From the NCBI GenBank assembly GCA_964486825.1, contig CAZAQS010000060.1:1-21128 (forward strand): DNA of 21,128 bases. Direction: 5' to 3'. Source of the DNA: CAZAQS01 sp964486825 (lineage in GTDB: Bacteria; Chloroflexota; Anaerolineae; Anaerolineales; UBA4823). Below the pieces are notes generated by a model. The model was not told the origin of the DNA and did no database searches. It saw only the letters and a program-made list of their open reading frames with translations. The position numbers and the translations under genes were made by a program. How positions within the stretch are numbered: the first letter of the stretch is position 1; each line of letters begins with the position of its first letter. Below are positions 9,041-17,144 of this stretch, in pieces.

Positions 9041-9049
9041 TGCTATAAT
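9041..9049 (+). promoter_or_regulatory. Extended -10 promoter for the histidine kinase gene
   Basis: TGC followed directly by TATAAT (9044-9049) forms an extended -10 element 29 bp before the kinase start codon. No convincing -35 hexamer sits 16-18 bp upstream, which extended -10 promoters can tolerate. The surrounding 115-bp intergenic gap is clearly more A/T-rich than the flanking genes. Predicted start of transcription is around 9056. Confidence 0.5.
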
Positions 9050-9077
9050 CTTTTAATACCTTCACACCGAGCGATGC

Positions 9078-12000
9078 ATGTATCTGGAGCTTACGCTTTT
9101 AACCAGTCCACTTTATGTTGAGCTGCCTCACGATCTTTTAGGATGGCTGGCCTGGTTTTCGTTGCTTGCGCTGCTCGTTTACCTGGTACGCTTTCTGTGG
9201 GGCTATCACCCGAAACCCTGGCGGAACAGGCAGTGGAGCTTGCTCGTTTTGCTGGCCTTGTTGGTGCCTTTAACTAGCTTGCTGCTCCTCCTGCGCTTGC
9301 CTTCCGGTGAGGGGCTTCCCCCTGTTGGGAAACCTATCGATCCGGCTGGCTTGCCTCTGCTGATCTTTGGGGCCTTACCCTGGTTGCTGGCAGCTGGCCT
9401 GCTAGGACCGGCGCCTGCCACTGCTTTAGGGGCTTTTTCAGGTTTACTGCTGGCGCTTTGGGGCACACATAGTTCCTTTACTCCCCTGGAAACAGCTTAC
9501 CTGGCATTGGCATTGAGCGTTTTCCTGCGCCAAAGGTATCGTACCCGCTTTTTCCGGCTGCTACGCCACCCGTTTTTTGCAGCCTTTCTGGCAGCTGCTT
9601 TCTACCCGGTACTCTTCTTCATAAATACCCTGTTCCTGGCAGGAGGGTCACTTGCCAACCGGCTGGATTATGCCATCACTCATGTTGGGCTTGCATCCAT
9701 TGCAATAGGTGTCCCTCTATTGCTGGCAGGTTTGCTTGCTGAGGCCATAGCTGCCCTATTATCCAGTGATTGGGGTGGGAAACCGCCCTGGTTGCCTTCT
9801 CCGTCTGAGCGCAAGCTGGAGAACCGCTTTATATTCAGTGTCGCCCCTCTGGCTTTTATTCTGCTTACTGTGCTCCTGTTTGGAGATTGGATCGTCGCCG
9901 GGAATGCTGCCCGAGAGATGTTACGGGAAAGGATGGGTAGTACGGCTCAAATCGTCTCGGATACCATGCCGTTCTTCCTCGAATCGGGTCAGAACTTGAT
10001 CAAGCAACTTGCCAGGAACCCGGTTCTTTACACTGCCTCGCCTGACTCTCTCCCCGAGTTAATGGGCGAAGAGCTGCGCTCGGTGCCTTTCTTCCGGCAG
10101 CTCTACCTGATTGATGATACCAGGACTTCTGTTGCCGGATATCCAGATAGAGATTATTACAATTCATATCCCCCGCTGGAAGAATTAACCGGCATTGACC
10201 TGGCATTGAATGGCGTACCCATCCAGACCTACACCATCCCTCCCCTGGAAGGGGAGAGCGCTGCTCAAGTCTCCTTCCTGGCGGCCGTGTTTGATAAAAA
10301 GGGCGATGTCTGGGGGGTGCTGGTAGGTCGAAGCGACCTGGCATTCAATCCGTTCACAGAACCGGTGCTGGCTGGTATTCGTAATATGGTGGGTGAGGAT
10401 GGGGAAGGCCTGCTCCTGGATGGGAATGGACGGGTTCTGTACCATCAAAATGGCTTGCACTTGATGGAAGCCTATACTGGCCGAACGGCGGATGAAGTGC
10501 TTTTTTACGATGACACTGCTCCGGACGGTACTCGGCGCCTGGTTTATTACCAGCCCGTAGTTGGGCATCCCTGGAGTGTTGTTCTGGCGGTGCCTGCCCG
10601 GCGGGCTCAACAGATGGCCTTGAATATCGCTACACCTTTATTGGTTATGGTGGTGGTTTTGTTCGTCGCTGCCCTGGTGATGCTGCGTTACGGTTTGAGG
10701 AGTGTGACCTTATCCTTGCAATCCCTTGGTTTGGAAGCGAATCGTATCGCCAGCGGGCAGTTGGACCAGCCGCTTTCGGTCCAGGGAGAAGACGAGGTCG
10801 GGCAACTCAGGCGCGCATTTGACCAGATGCGGGCCAGCTTGAAAGAGCGCCTGGATGAGCTCAACCAGTTGTTGGTTGTAAGTCAGGGGGTGGCATCCAG
10901 CCTTGAGATGGAAGAAGCCGTACAACCGGTTTTGGAATCGGCCTTATCCATGGGCGCTTCATCCGCCAGGGTGATCCTCGCGCCGCCAGATAGCCCGGCG
11001 GTGATGACAGACGAAACGTGTCCGGAGTGTTTCGGTATTGGTCCAGATAGCAACTCCTACGCCCAACTGGATGACCAGATCCTGGAACTTTCCAGCAAGC
11101 AGGACTGCATCCCCATGACAAACTTGCTGCGCAACAAGCTCCTGAAAATTTCTCCTGGGATGCCCCGTCCCGAGGCCATATTGGCGCTGGCTCTGCGACA
11201 TGAAAACACCTATTATGGCTCATTGTGGATCGCTTTCAACCGGCCTCACCAGTTTTCTGGTGATGAAATCCGCTTTATGGTCACTATAGCCGGCCAGGCT
11301 GCTCTGGCAGCTGCTAACGCCCGCCTCTTTCAGAGTGCCGAGATCGGTCGCCAGCGCCTGGCAGCCATCCTGGCTTCCAGTCCGGACCCGGTGCTGGTCA
11401 CAGATTATCGCAACCGTTTGCTCCTGACAAATCCGGCCTCATGGCAGGTGCTCGGGTTGTCCGCAGAGCCGGAGGGTGGGCGACCGGTTGAAGAGGTTAT
11501 CGCATACCCAGAACTGGTCAAGCTGCTGGTTTCTCCCGATGATGAGAAGAAGTCTACAGAGATCACCCTGGCCGACGGGCGGGTATATCTAGCTACGGTT
11601 TCTCCCGTTATGGCGGAAGAGCAGCGCATGGGACGGGTATGCGTCATGCGGGATATCACTCACTTTAAAGAGCTGGACTCATTGAAATCCGATTTTGTTG
11701 CTACTGTAAGCCATGACCTGCGATCCCCACTGACCTTGATGAGCGGCTATGCCACCATGTTGGAGATGGTAGGGGAACTGAACGAGCAGCAGAATGGATA
11801 CATGAAAAAGATCATGCACTCGGTTGAGAATATGACTCGCCTGGTCAACAATCTTCTGAACCTCGGTCGCCTGGAGGCCGGGGTCGACCTGCAATTGGAG
11901 ATGTTGCCGGTTCACGAGCTGGTCGAGCGGGTTACAACTTCGATGCAGTCGAAAGCGAACCAGAAACGCATCCAGCTTTCTTTGGAATTCCCCTCCCAGA

Positions 12001-12374
12001 CCGTACCTTTGATTGAGGCTGACCCGGCCTTACTTCAACAGGCACTGCAAAATTTAATTGAAAATGCCATTAAATATACAGATGGGGGTGGGAATGTCAA
12101 CGTAAGCGTTTACACCCGCCAAAACGGAATGATCTTTGAAGTGCGTGACTCAGGTATTGGAATAGCCCCGGTGGACCAACCGCGCCTCTTCGAGAAGTTT
12201 TATCGTGGCGCACAACGTGAGTCCAAGAAGCCGCATGGATCCGGCCTCGGGCTGGCGATTGTCAAATCCATCGCCCAAAGGCATAACGGGGACGTGTGGG
12301 TCAAAAGCCAGCTGGGCAAAGGCAGCATTTTCTATCTCATGATCCCCCTGCGCCAGCCTAGCAAGGGTCATTAA
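9078..12374 (+). CDS. Membrane sensor histidine kinase (Cache-like, HAMP, GAF, PAS, HisKA, HATPase)
   Basis: Large hybrid-free sensor kinase of 1098 residues. Residues 1-230 hold about six hydrophobic segments. A further helix (about 251-272) leads into an extracytoplasmic segment of about 240 residues resembling a dCache sensor, closed by a helix at about 516-536. Then come HAMP (about 537-595), GAF (about 605-755), PAS (about 762-865), HisKA with VSHDLRSP (phospho-acceptor His879) and HATPase with N-box Asn996. The G1 box DSGIGIA is at 1024-1030 and the G2 box GSGLGLA at 1054-1060. The GAF part contains CPEC (648-651) and a further Cys677. No receiver domain or response-regulator gene is in view, so it is an orphan here. 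The ATG at 9078 lacks a strong ribosome site. The stop codon lies inside a tandem repeat next to the following promoter. Confidence 0.93.
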   Translation: MYLELTLLTSPLYVELPHDLLGWLAWFSLLALLVYLVRFLWGYHPKPWRNRQWSLLVLLALLVPLTSLLLLLRLPSGEGLPPVGKPIDPAGLPLLIFGALPWLLAAGLLGPAPATALGAFSGLLLALWGTHSSFTPLETAYLALALSVFLRQRYRTRFFRLLRHPFFAAFLAAAFYPVLFFINTLFLAGGSLANRLDYAITHVGLASIAIGVPLLLAGLLAEAIAALLSSDWGGKPPWLPSPSERKLENRFIFSVAPLAFILLTVLLFGDWIVAGNAAREMLRERMGSTAQIVSDTMPFFLESGQNLIKQLARNPVLYTASPDSLPELMGEELRSVPFFRQLYLIDDTRTSVAGYPDRDYYNSYPPLEELTGIDLALNGVPIQTYTIPPLEGESAAQVSFLAAVFDKKGDVWGVLVGRSDLAFNPFTEPVLAGIRNMVGEDGEGLLLDGNGRVLYHQNGLHLMEAYTGRTADEVLFYDDTAPDGTRRLVYYQPVVGHPWSVVLAVPARRAQQMALNIATPLLVMVVVLFVAALVMLRYGLRSVTLSLQSLGLEANRIASGQLDQPLSVQGEDEVGQLRRAFDQMRASLKERLDELNQLLVVSQGVASSLEMEEAVQPVLESALSMGASSARVILAPPDSPAVMTDETCPECFGIGPDSNSYAQLDDQILELSSKQDCIPMTNLLRNKLLKISPGMPRPEAILALALRHENTYYGSLWIAFNRPHQFSGDEIRFMVTIAGQAALAAANARLFQSAEIGRQRLAAILASSPDPVLVTDYRNRLLLTNPASWQVLGLSAEPEGGRPVEEVIAYPELVKLLVSPDDEKKSTEITLADGRVYLATVSPVMAEEQRMGRVCVMRDITHFKELDSLKSDFVATVSHDLRSPLTLMSGYATMLEMVGELNEQQNGYMKKIMHSVENMTRLVNNLLNLGRLEAGVDLQLEMLPVHELVERVTTSMQSKANQKRIQLSLEFPSQTVPLIEADPALLQQALQNLIENAIKYTDGGGNVNVSVYTRQNGMIFEVRDSGIGIAPVDQPRLFEKFYRGAQRESKKPHGSGLGLAIVKSIAQRHNGDVWVKSQLGKGSIFYLMIPLRQPSKGH

Positions 12375-12387
12375 TAGGTCATTAATA
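12366..12387 (+). repeat. 11-bp tandem direct repeat (GGTCATTAATA x2)
   Basis: Two perfect head-to-tail copies of GGTCATTAATA, at 12366-12376 and 12377-12387. The first contains the kinase stop codon. The second ends 9 bp upstream of the -35 hexamer of a consensus promoter. The 11-bp spacing is about one helical turn, and each copy contains the palindrome ATTAAT. The pair could be an activator or repressor site or an A/T-rich UP-like element. It could also be a slippage duplication without function. Confidence 0.75.
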
Positions 12388-12396
12388 GAGTCTCCC

Positions 12397-12424
12397 TTGA
12401 CAAAACACACCAATCTTGTATAAT
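12397..12424 (+). promoter_or_regulatory. Consensus sigma-70/SigA-type promoter upstream of rpoC
   Basis: TTGACA (12397-12402) and TATAAT (12419-12424) match the housekeeping consensus exactly and are separated by 16 bp. Transcription would begin near 12431. It is the strongest promoter candidate in the window and points toward rpoC, or toward whatever lies in the assembly gap before rpoC. Confidence 0.88.
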
Positions 12425-12455
12425 TTACAACACATGAATTCTACGAAAGGTTTGT

Positions 12456-12493
12456 GCGCTGAGCGAGCGCTTGAGGTCAGAATCTCAAGCGCT
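12456..12493 (+). promoter_or_regulatory. Leader hairpins with mutually exclusive pairing, possible attenuator
   Basis: AGCGCTTGAG (12466-12475) pairs perfectly with CTCAAGCGCT (12484-12493) around an 8-nt loop. GGCTTTTG follows. The segment AGCGC (12466-12470) can alternatively pair with GCGCT at 12456-12460. Two exclusive structures about 25-60 nt into the transcript, one followed by a short T-tract, resemble a transcription attenuator. The T-tract starts 3 nt after the stem and is interrupted, so termination may be weak or absent. Confidence 0.5.
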
Positions 12494-12542
12494 GGCTTTT
12501 GTTGGTTGAAGGGACAGCATGACTGTTCCATTGTTCACGTTT

Positions 12543-12552
12543 NNNNNNNNNN
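12543..12552. other. Assembly gap (10 N)
   Basis: Ten undetermined bases join two contigs. The same length recurs at 17671-17680, which suggests a placeholder rather than a measured distance. The true missing length is unknown and could be zero or several kilobases. Confidence 0.95.
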
Positions 12553-12677
12553 CACACCAAAGCCAGAATATTAAGGCCTTCAGATAAATAACGCAACGGT
12601 GTATACCGTAGCACGGGGACGATCCCACAACTATCTGGTGGTTACTTAAATGGCGGTTTTGTTAGCGATCGGGGATC

Positions 12678-12684
12678 AGGAGGT
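12678..12684 (+). promoter_or_regulatory. Strong ribosome binding site of rpoC
   Basis: AGGAGGT ends 6 nt before the GTG at 12691. This near-perfect Shine-Dalgarno sequence fixes the GTG as the rpoC start. Confidence 0.9.
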
Positions 12685-12690
12685 AATCGA

Positions 12691-15600
12691 GTGGAAACCA
12701 AAGGGTTAACTGCTTTACGTATCAGTCTGGCCTCTCCAGAGACGATCCGAAGCTGGTCGTATGGAGAAGTGCTTAAGCCAGAAACAATCAACTATCGCCG
12801 CCTGCGGCCTGAAAAAGATGGCCTTTTTTGTGAGGCAATATTTGGCCCCACTCGTGATTGGCAGTGTTACTGTGGGAAGTATAAGAACATCCGCTATAAG
12901 GGCATTGTCTGTGACAAGTGTGGTGTAGAGGTAACCCGTTCATCCGTGCGTCGGGAGCGCATGGGGCATATCGAGCTTTCCGCCCCGGTTGCTCATGTCT
13001 GGTACACCCGGCGTATCCCCTCTTACCTGGGCCTCTTATTGGATATTTCGCGACGCAATCTGGACCGCGTCCTTTATTTTGCCCAATATGTGGTCACCTA
13101 TGTTGACGAGGATGCTCGCCAAAAGGCGTTGAAGCGCCTGGAGGAGAAGATCACGGTCACCGAGCGTGAGCAGGCTTCTCGCATCAATGCCAAAATCGCA
13201 GAGACCAAAGCAGAGCGCGATCGCAACCTTAGCGAACTCCAGCAGCGCAAGACGCAGCTGGAAGAGCATTATACCGAGACGGTGGCGGGAAAACTTGAGC
13301 CCATCATCCAGGAAGGACAGCGCTTGGAGCGGAGCTTGCAGGAAAAGCTTGGCAAGACCACCCGTTCTGCCATTGAATTCAAAGAATCCGATATCGTGAT
13401 TGCAGAAGCCGGTGAGACAATTGAGAACCGGCATCTGGCGCGCGTCCAGGGTGTTGTTCAGGAGCGCCTGGAAGAGCTGGAAAACGAGCTCAAGGACCAG
13501 AAACAGCGTGACCTGGAGCACCTGAACCTGGAAATCGAACGCCTGCGTGCCACGGCCGATCTCACCATGGAAGGTTTTCGAAACGAGCTGGATGACCAAT
13601 CTACCGTTGCTCGTGACGAGAATGCGCACCTGCGTGACGAGCTGTTAGAGCTGCGTCCTTTGACCTTTATGGGCGAGACCCGCTACCGTGAGCTCAAGTC
13701 CCGCTGGGGCCAGGTCTTCCGAGCCGACATGGGTGCTGAGGCCTTTTATGATATCCTGAAACGCCTGGACCTGGACAAGCTGGCTGAAGAGCTGTGGCTG
13801 GAGGTGCGTACTTCCAAGAGCAAGCAAAAGCGTAAGAAAGCCACCAAACGTTTGAAAGTAGTTGAGGCTTTCCGGCGCTCAGGCAACCGCCCTGAGTGGA
13901 TGATCCTGACTGTGTTGCCGGTCATCCCTCCCGATCTGCGCCCGATGGTACAGTTGGACGGTGGGCGTTTTGCTACCTCCGACTTGAACGACCTGTACCG
14001 GCGCGTGATCAACCGCAACAACCGCCTCAAGCGCCTGCTCGAGCTGGGCGCACCAGACGTCATCGTTCGCAATGAGAAGCGCATGCTCCAGGAAGCTGTC
14101 GACTCGTTGATCGATAACTCCCAGCGCGGCAAGGCGCTCTCACGCCGCGGCCGGCGCGAGCTTAAATCGCTGAGCGATATGCTCAAAGGCAAGAAAGGTC
14201 GCTTCCGCCGCAACCTGCTGGGTAAGCGTGTAGATTACTCGGGCCGCTCGGTAATCGTTGTTGGCCCCAAGCTCAAGCTGTACCAGTGCGGCCTGCCTAA
14301 AACCATGGCTTTGGAGCTTTACCGTCCCTTTGTCATCTCGCGCCTGGTAACCCATAACTATGCCGCCAATGTCAAGGGCGCCAAGCGCTTCATCGAGCGC
14401 AATCGCCCCGAAGTGTGGGAGGTCCTGGAAGAAGTTATCAAGGAGCGTCCTGTGCTGCTTAACCGGGCGCCCACGCTGCACCGCCTGGGTATCCAGGCCT
14501 TCGAGCCGATCCTGATCGAAGGCAGCGCCATCCAGCTTCACCCGCTGGTTACTACGGCCTTTAATGCTGACTTCGATGGCGACCAGATGGCTGTACATGT
14601 GCCTCTCTCGCAGAAAGCGGTTTGGGAAGCCCGGCAGCTCATGCTTTCATCAAAGAATCTGCTCAAGCCAGCAGACGGGGACCCGATCATTAGCCCATCC
14701 AAGGATATGGTCCTGGGTGTGTATTACCTCACCAAGGACGATACCCTCTCCCATAAGGGAGAGGGGCGCATATTTGCAGATATGGATGAAGTGGAGCTGG
14801 CTTATAGCCTGGCTCAGGTTGAAATCCATACCAATATCAAGCTGTTAATGAAAACCTGGTACGACGATGAAGGCACTCGTTTAATCGAGCCCGAGACGCG
14901 GGTGATCGACACCACCGTTGGTAGGGTAATTTTCAACCGCATCCTGCCAGAAGAGATCCAATTCGTAAATGCGACCCTGGACAAAGGTGGTCTGCGCGAC
15001 CTGGTTGCAGAGCTCTATGAGGTCGGCGGCGCCGATAAGACCCCGGATGTAGCCGACCTGATTAAAGATATCGGTTTTTCATACGCAACACGTTCGGGTT
15101 ACACGATCGCGGTTTCGGACATCGCTGTACCCCCTGAAAAGCAGACTATCCTCAACCAGGCTCTTTCTGAAGAGGAATCGGTCGTGCGCGACTTCCGGCG
15201 CGGTTTGCTGACCGACCAGGAGCAACATGAACGCGTGATCGAGATTTGGCAGCGCACAACGACAGATGTGGCCAAGGCGGTCAAGAACAATATGGATCCG
15301 CATGGAAACCTGGCAACGATGGCCAATTCAGGAGCCACCAAGGGCGGCTTTGGCCCGATCTCCCAATTGGCCGGTATGCGCGGCTTGATGGCTGACCCCT
15401 CTGGGCGTATCATCCCGCTGCCCATCCGTTCCAACTTCCGAGAAGGCCTGACAGCCCTGGAGTACTTCATCTCTACCCATGGCGCCCGCAAAGGTCTGGC
15501 AGATACCGCGCTGCGCACAGCAGACGCTGGTTACCTTACCCGTCGTCTGGTGGACGTGGCGCAAGACGTCATCATTAATGATGAGGATTGCGGTACAACG

Positions 15601-16971
15601 GATGGCATCCTGATCCGCTCGGTAGATGATGTGGCCGGGCAGTCACTGAGCAGCCGCTTGTTTGGGCGCCTGGCTGCAGAACGCGTTGTGGATGGAAAGA
15701 CTGGTGAGATTCTGGCGGAGGTAAACGATCCCATGGACCATGAACGCGTCCGCAAGATCGTCAATGCTGGTGTCCAGGAGATCAAAGTGCGTTCGCCGCT
15801 TACCTGCGAGCTGATCCACGGTATCTGTTCACGCTGCTACGGTCTTGATCTGGGCCGCGGAAAGATGGTGGAGATCGGTTCGGCGGTAGGCATCGTTGCA
15901 GCGCAGTCCATTGGTGAGCCGGGTACACAGCTAACCCTGCGTACATTCCACACCGGTGGTGTGGCTGCAGGCGGCGATATCACGACCGGTCTCCCCCGTG
16001 TAGAAGAGCTCTTTGAAGCCCGCAAGACGCCCAAGGGTGAGGCGGTCGTTTCTGAGATCTCGGGGGTGGCGCGTGTGATGCAATCGGACCGCTATAGCGA
16101 ACTGCGCGTGGTGCGTGTCGAGCATAGCGAGATGGTCTCAGACGAGTATGACCTACCCACTGATTGGACCATTGCTCTTGAAGACGGTGGAGAGGTAGCC
16201 GCGGGAGACGTGATCGCTTCCCTGGACAACGCAACCATCACTGCCCAGAATGCCGGACGCACACGCATCGAAGACCATAAAGTGATCGTTTCCTACGAGG
16301 TCCGCCAGGAGGCAGAATATGAGCTGCCCAGCAACGCGCGCCTCTTGGTACGCGATGGGGATCGAGTTGAAGCGGGCCAGGCACTCACGGAAGGCTCTCT
16401 TAACCCTCACCGTATCCTGCGCATACAGGGTAGCCAGGCATGCCAGATGTACCTGCTTTCCGAGGTTCAGAAAGTGTACCGCTCGCAGGGCCAGAACATC
16501 AATGATAAGCACTTCGAGGTAATTATCCGCAAGATGATGTCGAAGGTTCAAGTGACTCGCCCTGGCGACACAGCTTATCTGCCCGGCGATCTGGTGGATC
16601 GCCTGGAGCTCAAGCGCAATAATGAGAGCCTGTTGGAAGAAGGGAAACGCCCGGCTAAGTTCCTGGAGATCTTACTGGGAATTACCAAAGCCTCCCTGAG
16701 CACGGATTCGTTCCTGTCGGCCTCCTCCTTCCAGCACACAATCAAGGTCCTGGCGGGTGCAGCAATCGCTTCCACGGAAGACCCGCTGTTTGGCCTGAAG
16801 GAGAACGTCATCATCGGTAAGCTGATCCCAGCCGGTACCGGTTTCGTGCGCGGTCGTTTTTACGAGCTGGAAAAAGAGCAAGACCGTACACATATGATGG
16901 CTTTCCCAGCTTTTGGCGAGGATGAGGCGGAAGACCTTTCGACCACTGAGCTTCCCACAGCTGCGGACTGA
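12691..16971 (+). CDS. rpoC: DNA-directed RNA polymerase subunit beta'
   Basis: Catalytic clamp subunit of RNA polymerase, 1426 residues. The N-terminal zinc site is C59, C61, C74 and C77. Between about 141 and 325 lies a charged helical insertion relative to Escherichia coli, followed by the conserved segment leading to PPDLRP (413-418) and the clamp helices. NADFDGD (625-631) carries the three Mg-binding aspartates. The trigger-loop region (about 900-953) includes NFREG and GYLTRRL. The second zinc site is C967, C1039, C1046 and C1049, and GEPGTQLTLRTFHTGG follows at 1075-1090 without the large insertion seen there in Proteobacteria. It starts at GTG with AGGAGGT upstream. The usual partner rpoB is not seen upstream: a kinase gene and a 10-N gap are there instead. 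A terminator follows and gyrA starts a new unit. Confidence 0.98.
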   Translation: METKGLTALRISLASPETIRSWSYGEVLKPETINYRRLRPEKDGLFCEAIFGPTRDWQCYCGKYKNIRYKGIVCDKCGVEVTRSSVRRERMGHIELSAPVAHVWYTRRIPSYLGLLLDISRRNLDRVLYFAQYVVTYVDEDARQKALKRLEEKITVTEREQASRINAKIAETKAERDRNLSELQQRKTQLEEHYTETVAGKLEPIIQEGQRLERSLQEKLGKTTRSAIEFKESDIVIAEAGETIENRHLARVQGVVQERLEELENELKDQKQRDLEHLNLEIERLRATADLTMEGFRNELDDQSTVARDENAHLRDELLELRPLTFMGETRYRELKSRWGQVFRADMGAEAFYDILKRLDLDKLAEELWLEVRTSKSKQKRKKATKRLKVVEAFRRSGNRPEWMILTVLPVIPPDLRPMVQLDGGRFATSDLNDLYRRVINRNNRLKRLLELGAPDVIVRNEKRMLQEAVDSLIDNSQRGKALSRRGRRELKSLSDMLKGKKGRFRRNLLGKRVDYSGRSVIVVGPKLKLYQCGLPKTMALELYRPFVISRLVTHNYAANVKGAKRFIERNRPEVWEVLEEVIKERPVLLNRAPTLHRLGIQAFEPILIEGSAIQLHPLVTTAFNADFDGDQMAVHVPLSQKAVWEARQLMLSSKNLLKPADGDPIISPSKDMVLGVYYLTKDDTLSHKGEGRIFADMDEVELAYSLAQVEIHTNIKLLMKTWYDDEGTRLIEPETRVIDTTVGRVIFNRILPEEIQFVNATLDKGGLRDLVAELYEVGGADKTPDVADLIKDIGFSYATRSGYTIAVSDIAVPPEKQTILNQALSEEESVVRDFRRGLLTDQEQHERVIEIWQRTTTDVAKAVKNNMDPHGNLATMANSGATKGGFGPISQLAGMRGLMADPSGRIIPLPIRSNFREGLTALEYFISTHGARKGLADTALRTADAGYLTRRLVDVAQDVIINDEDCGTTDGILIRSVDDVAGQSLSSRLFGRLAAERVVDGKTGEILAEVNDPMDHERVRKIVNAGVQEIKVRSPLTCELIHGICSRCYGLDLGRGKMVEIGSAVGIVAAQSIGEPGTQLTLRTFHTGGVAAGGDITTGLPRVEELFEARKTPKGEAVVSEISGVARVMQSDRYSELRVVRVEHSEMVSDEYDLPTDWTIALEDGGEVAAGDVIASLDNATITAQNAGRTRIEDHKVIVSYEVRQEAEYELPSNARLLVRDGDRVEAGQALTEGSLNPHRILRIQGSQACQMYLLSEVQKVYRSQGQNINDKHFEVIIRKMMSKVQVTRPGDTAYLPGDLVDRLELKRNNESLLEEGKRPAKFLEILLGITKASLSTDSFLSASSFQHTIKVLAGAAIASTEDPLFGLKENVIIGKLIPAGTGFVRGRFYELEKEQDRTHMMAFPAFGEDEAEDLSTTELPTAAD

Positions 16972-16987
16972 GCGTGCTTTTAGAACA

Positions 16988-17037
16988 TAGTTAACAACCA
17001 GGTGACCGGTGCAAGCCGGTCACCTTTTCCTTAACTA
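16988..17037 (+). terminator. rpoC terminator: nested stem-loop with GCAA tetraloop
   Basis: The inner stem AGGTGACCGG (17000-17009) pairs with CCGGTCACCT (17016-17025). A further T-G pair closes a GCAA tetraloop, and TTT CC follows. An outer inverted repeat, TAGTTAA (16988-16994) with TTAACTA (17031-17037), encloses it with symmetric 5-nt internal loops. It lies 16 bp after the rpoC stop. The T-tract is short, but position and stem strength fit an intrinsic terminator. Confidence 0.78.
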
Positions 17038-17043
17038 GAGTGG

Positions 17044-17072
17044 TTGACGTTTCTATCGTTTGCCTTTAAGAT
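17044..17072 (+). promoter_or_regulatory. Probable promoter of the gyrA-type gene
   Basis: TTGACG (17044-17049, 5 of 6 consensus) and TAAGAT (17067-17072, 4 of 6) are separated by 17 bp, directly after the rpoC terminator and about 70 bp before the start codon. A copy of ATAGTTAA (17071-17078), also present in the outer stem of the preceding terminator, abuts the -10 element. Confidence 0.6.
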
Positions 17073-17144
17073 AGTTAATAGAGCCCCTCACTTGTTGGTG
17101 CTATTGGATAAAGAAGTGAGAATTGAAGGCTGTTGGAGATTATT

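Larger units (their letters stand above)
12425..12690 (+). other. Gene-poor leader region before rpoC, broken by a gap
   Basis: Between the kinase stop and rpoC there are 316 bp without a recognisable gene. Apart from the repeat, promoter and hairpins, the 3' part contains a small hairpin ACGGT-GTAT-ACCGT (12596-12609) and an A/T-richer stretch. It ends in a strong ribosome site. None of the three forward frames directly after the gap gives a recognisable RpoB C-terminus; they close after 12, 6 and 10 codons. Confidence 0.6.

Noticed and set aside
12434..12542. Open frame from an ATG 3 nt after the predicted transcription start, running into the gap (36 codons)
   Set aside because: No ribosome site, no recognisable sequence, and it is cut by the gap. 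It overlaps the leader hairpins, which explain the region better. A leaderless peptide cannot be ruled out.
12650..12709. 19-residue open frame overlapping the rpoC start in another frame
   Set aside because: It has no good ribosome site of its own and its length is expected by chance.
13036..13629. 197-residue minus-strand open frame opposite the rpoC coiled coil
   Set aside because: It lies wholly inside a certain rpoC reading frame and has no recognisable domain or ribosome site.
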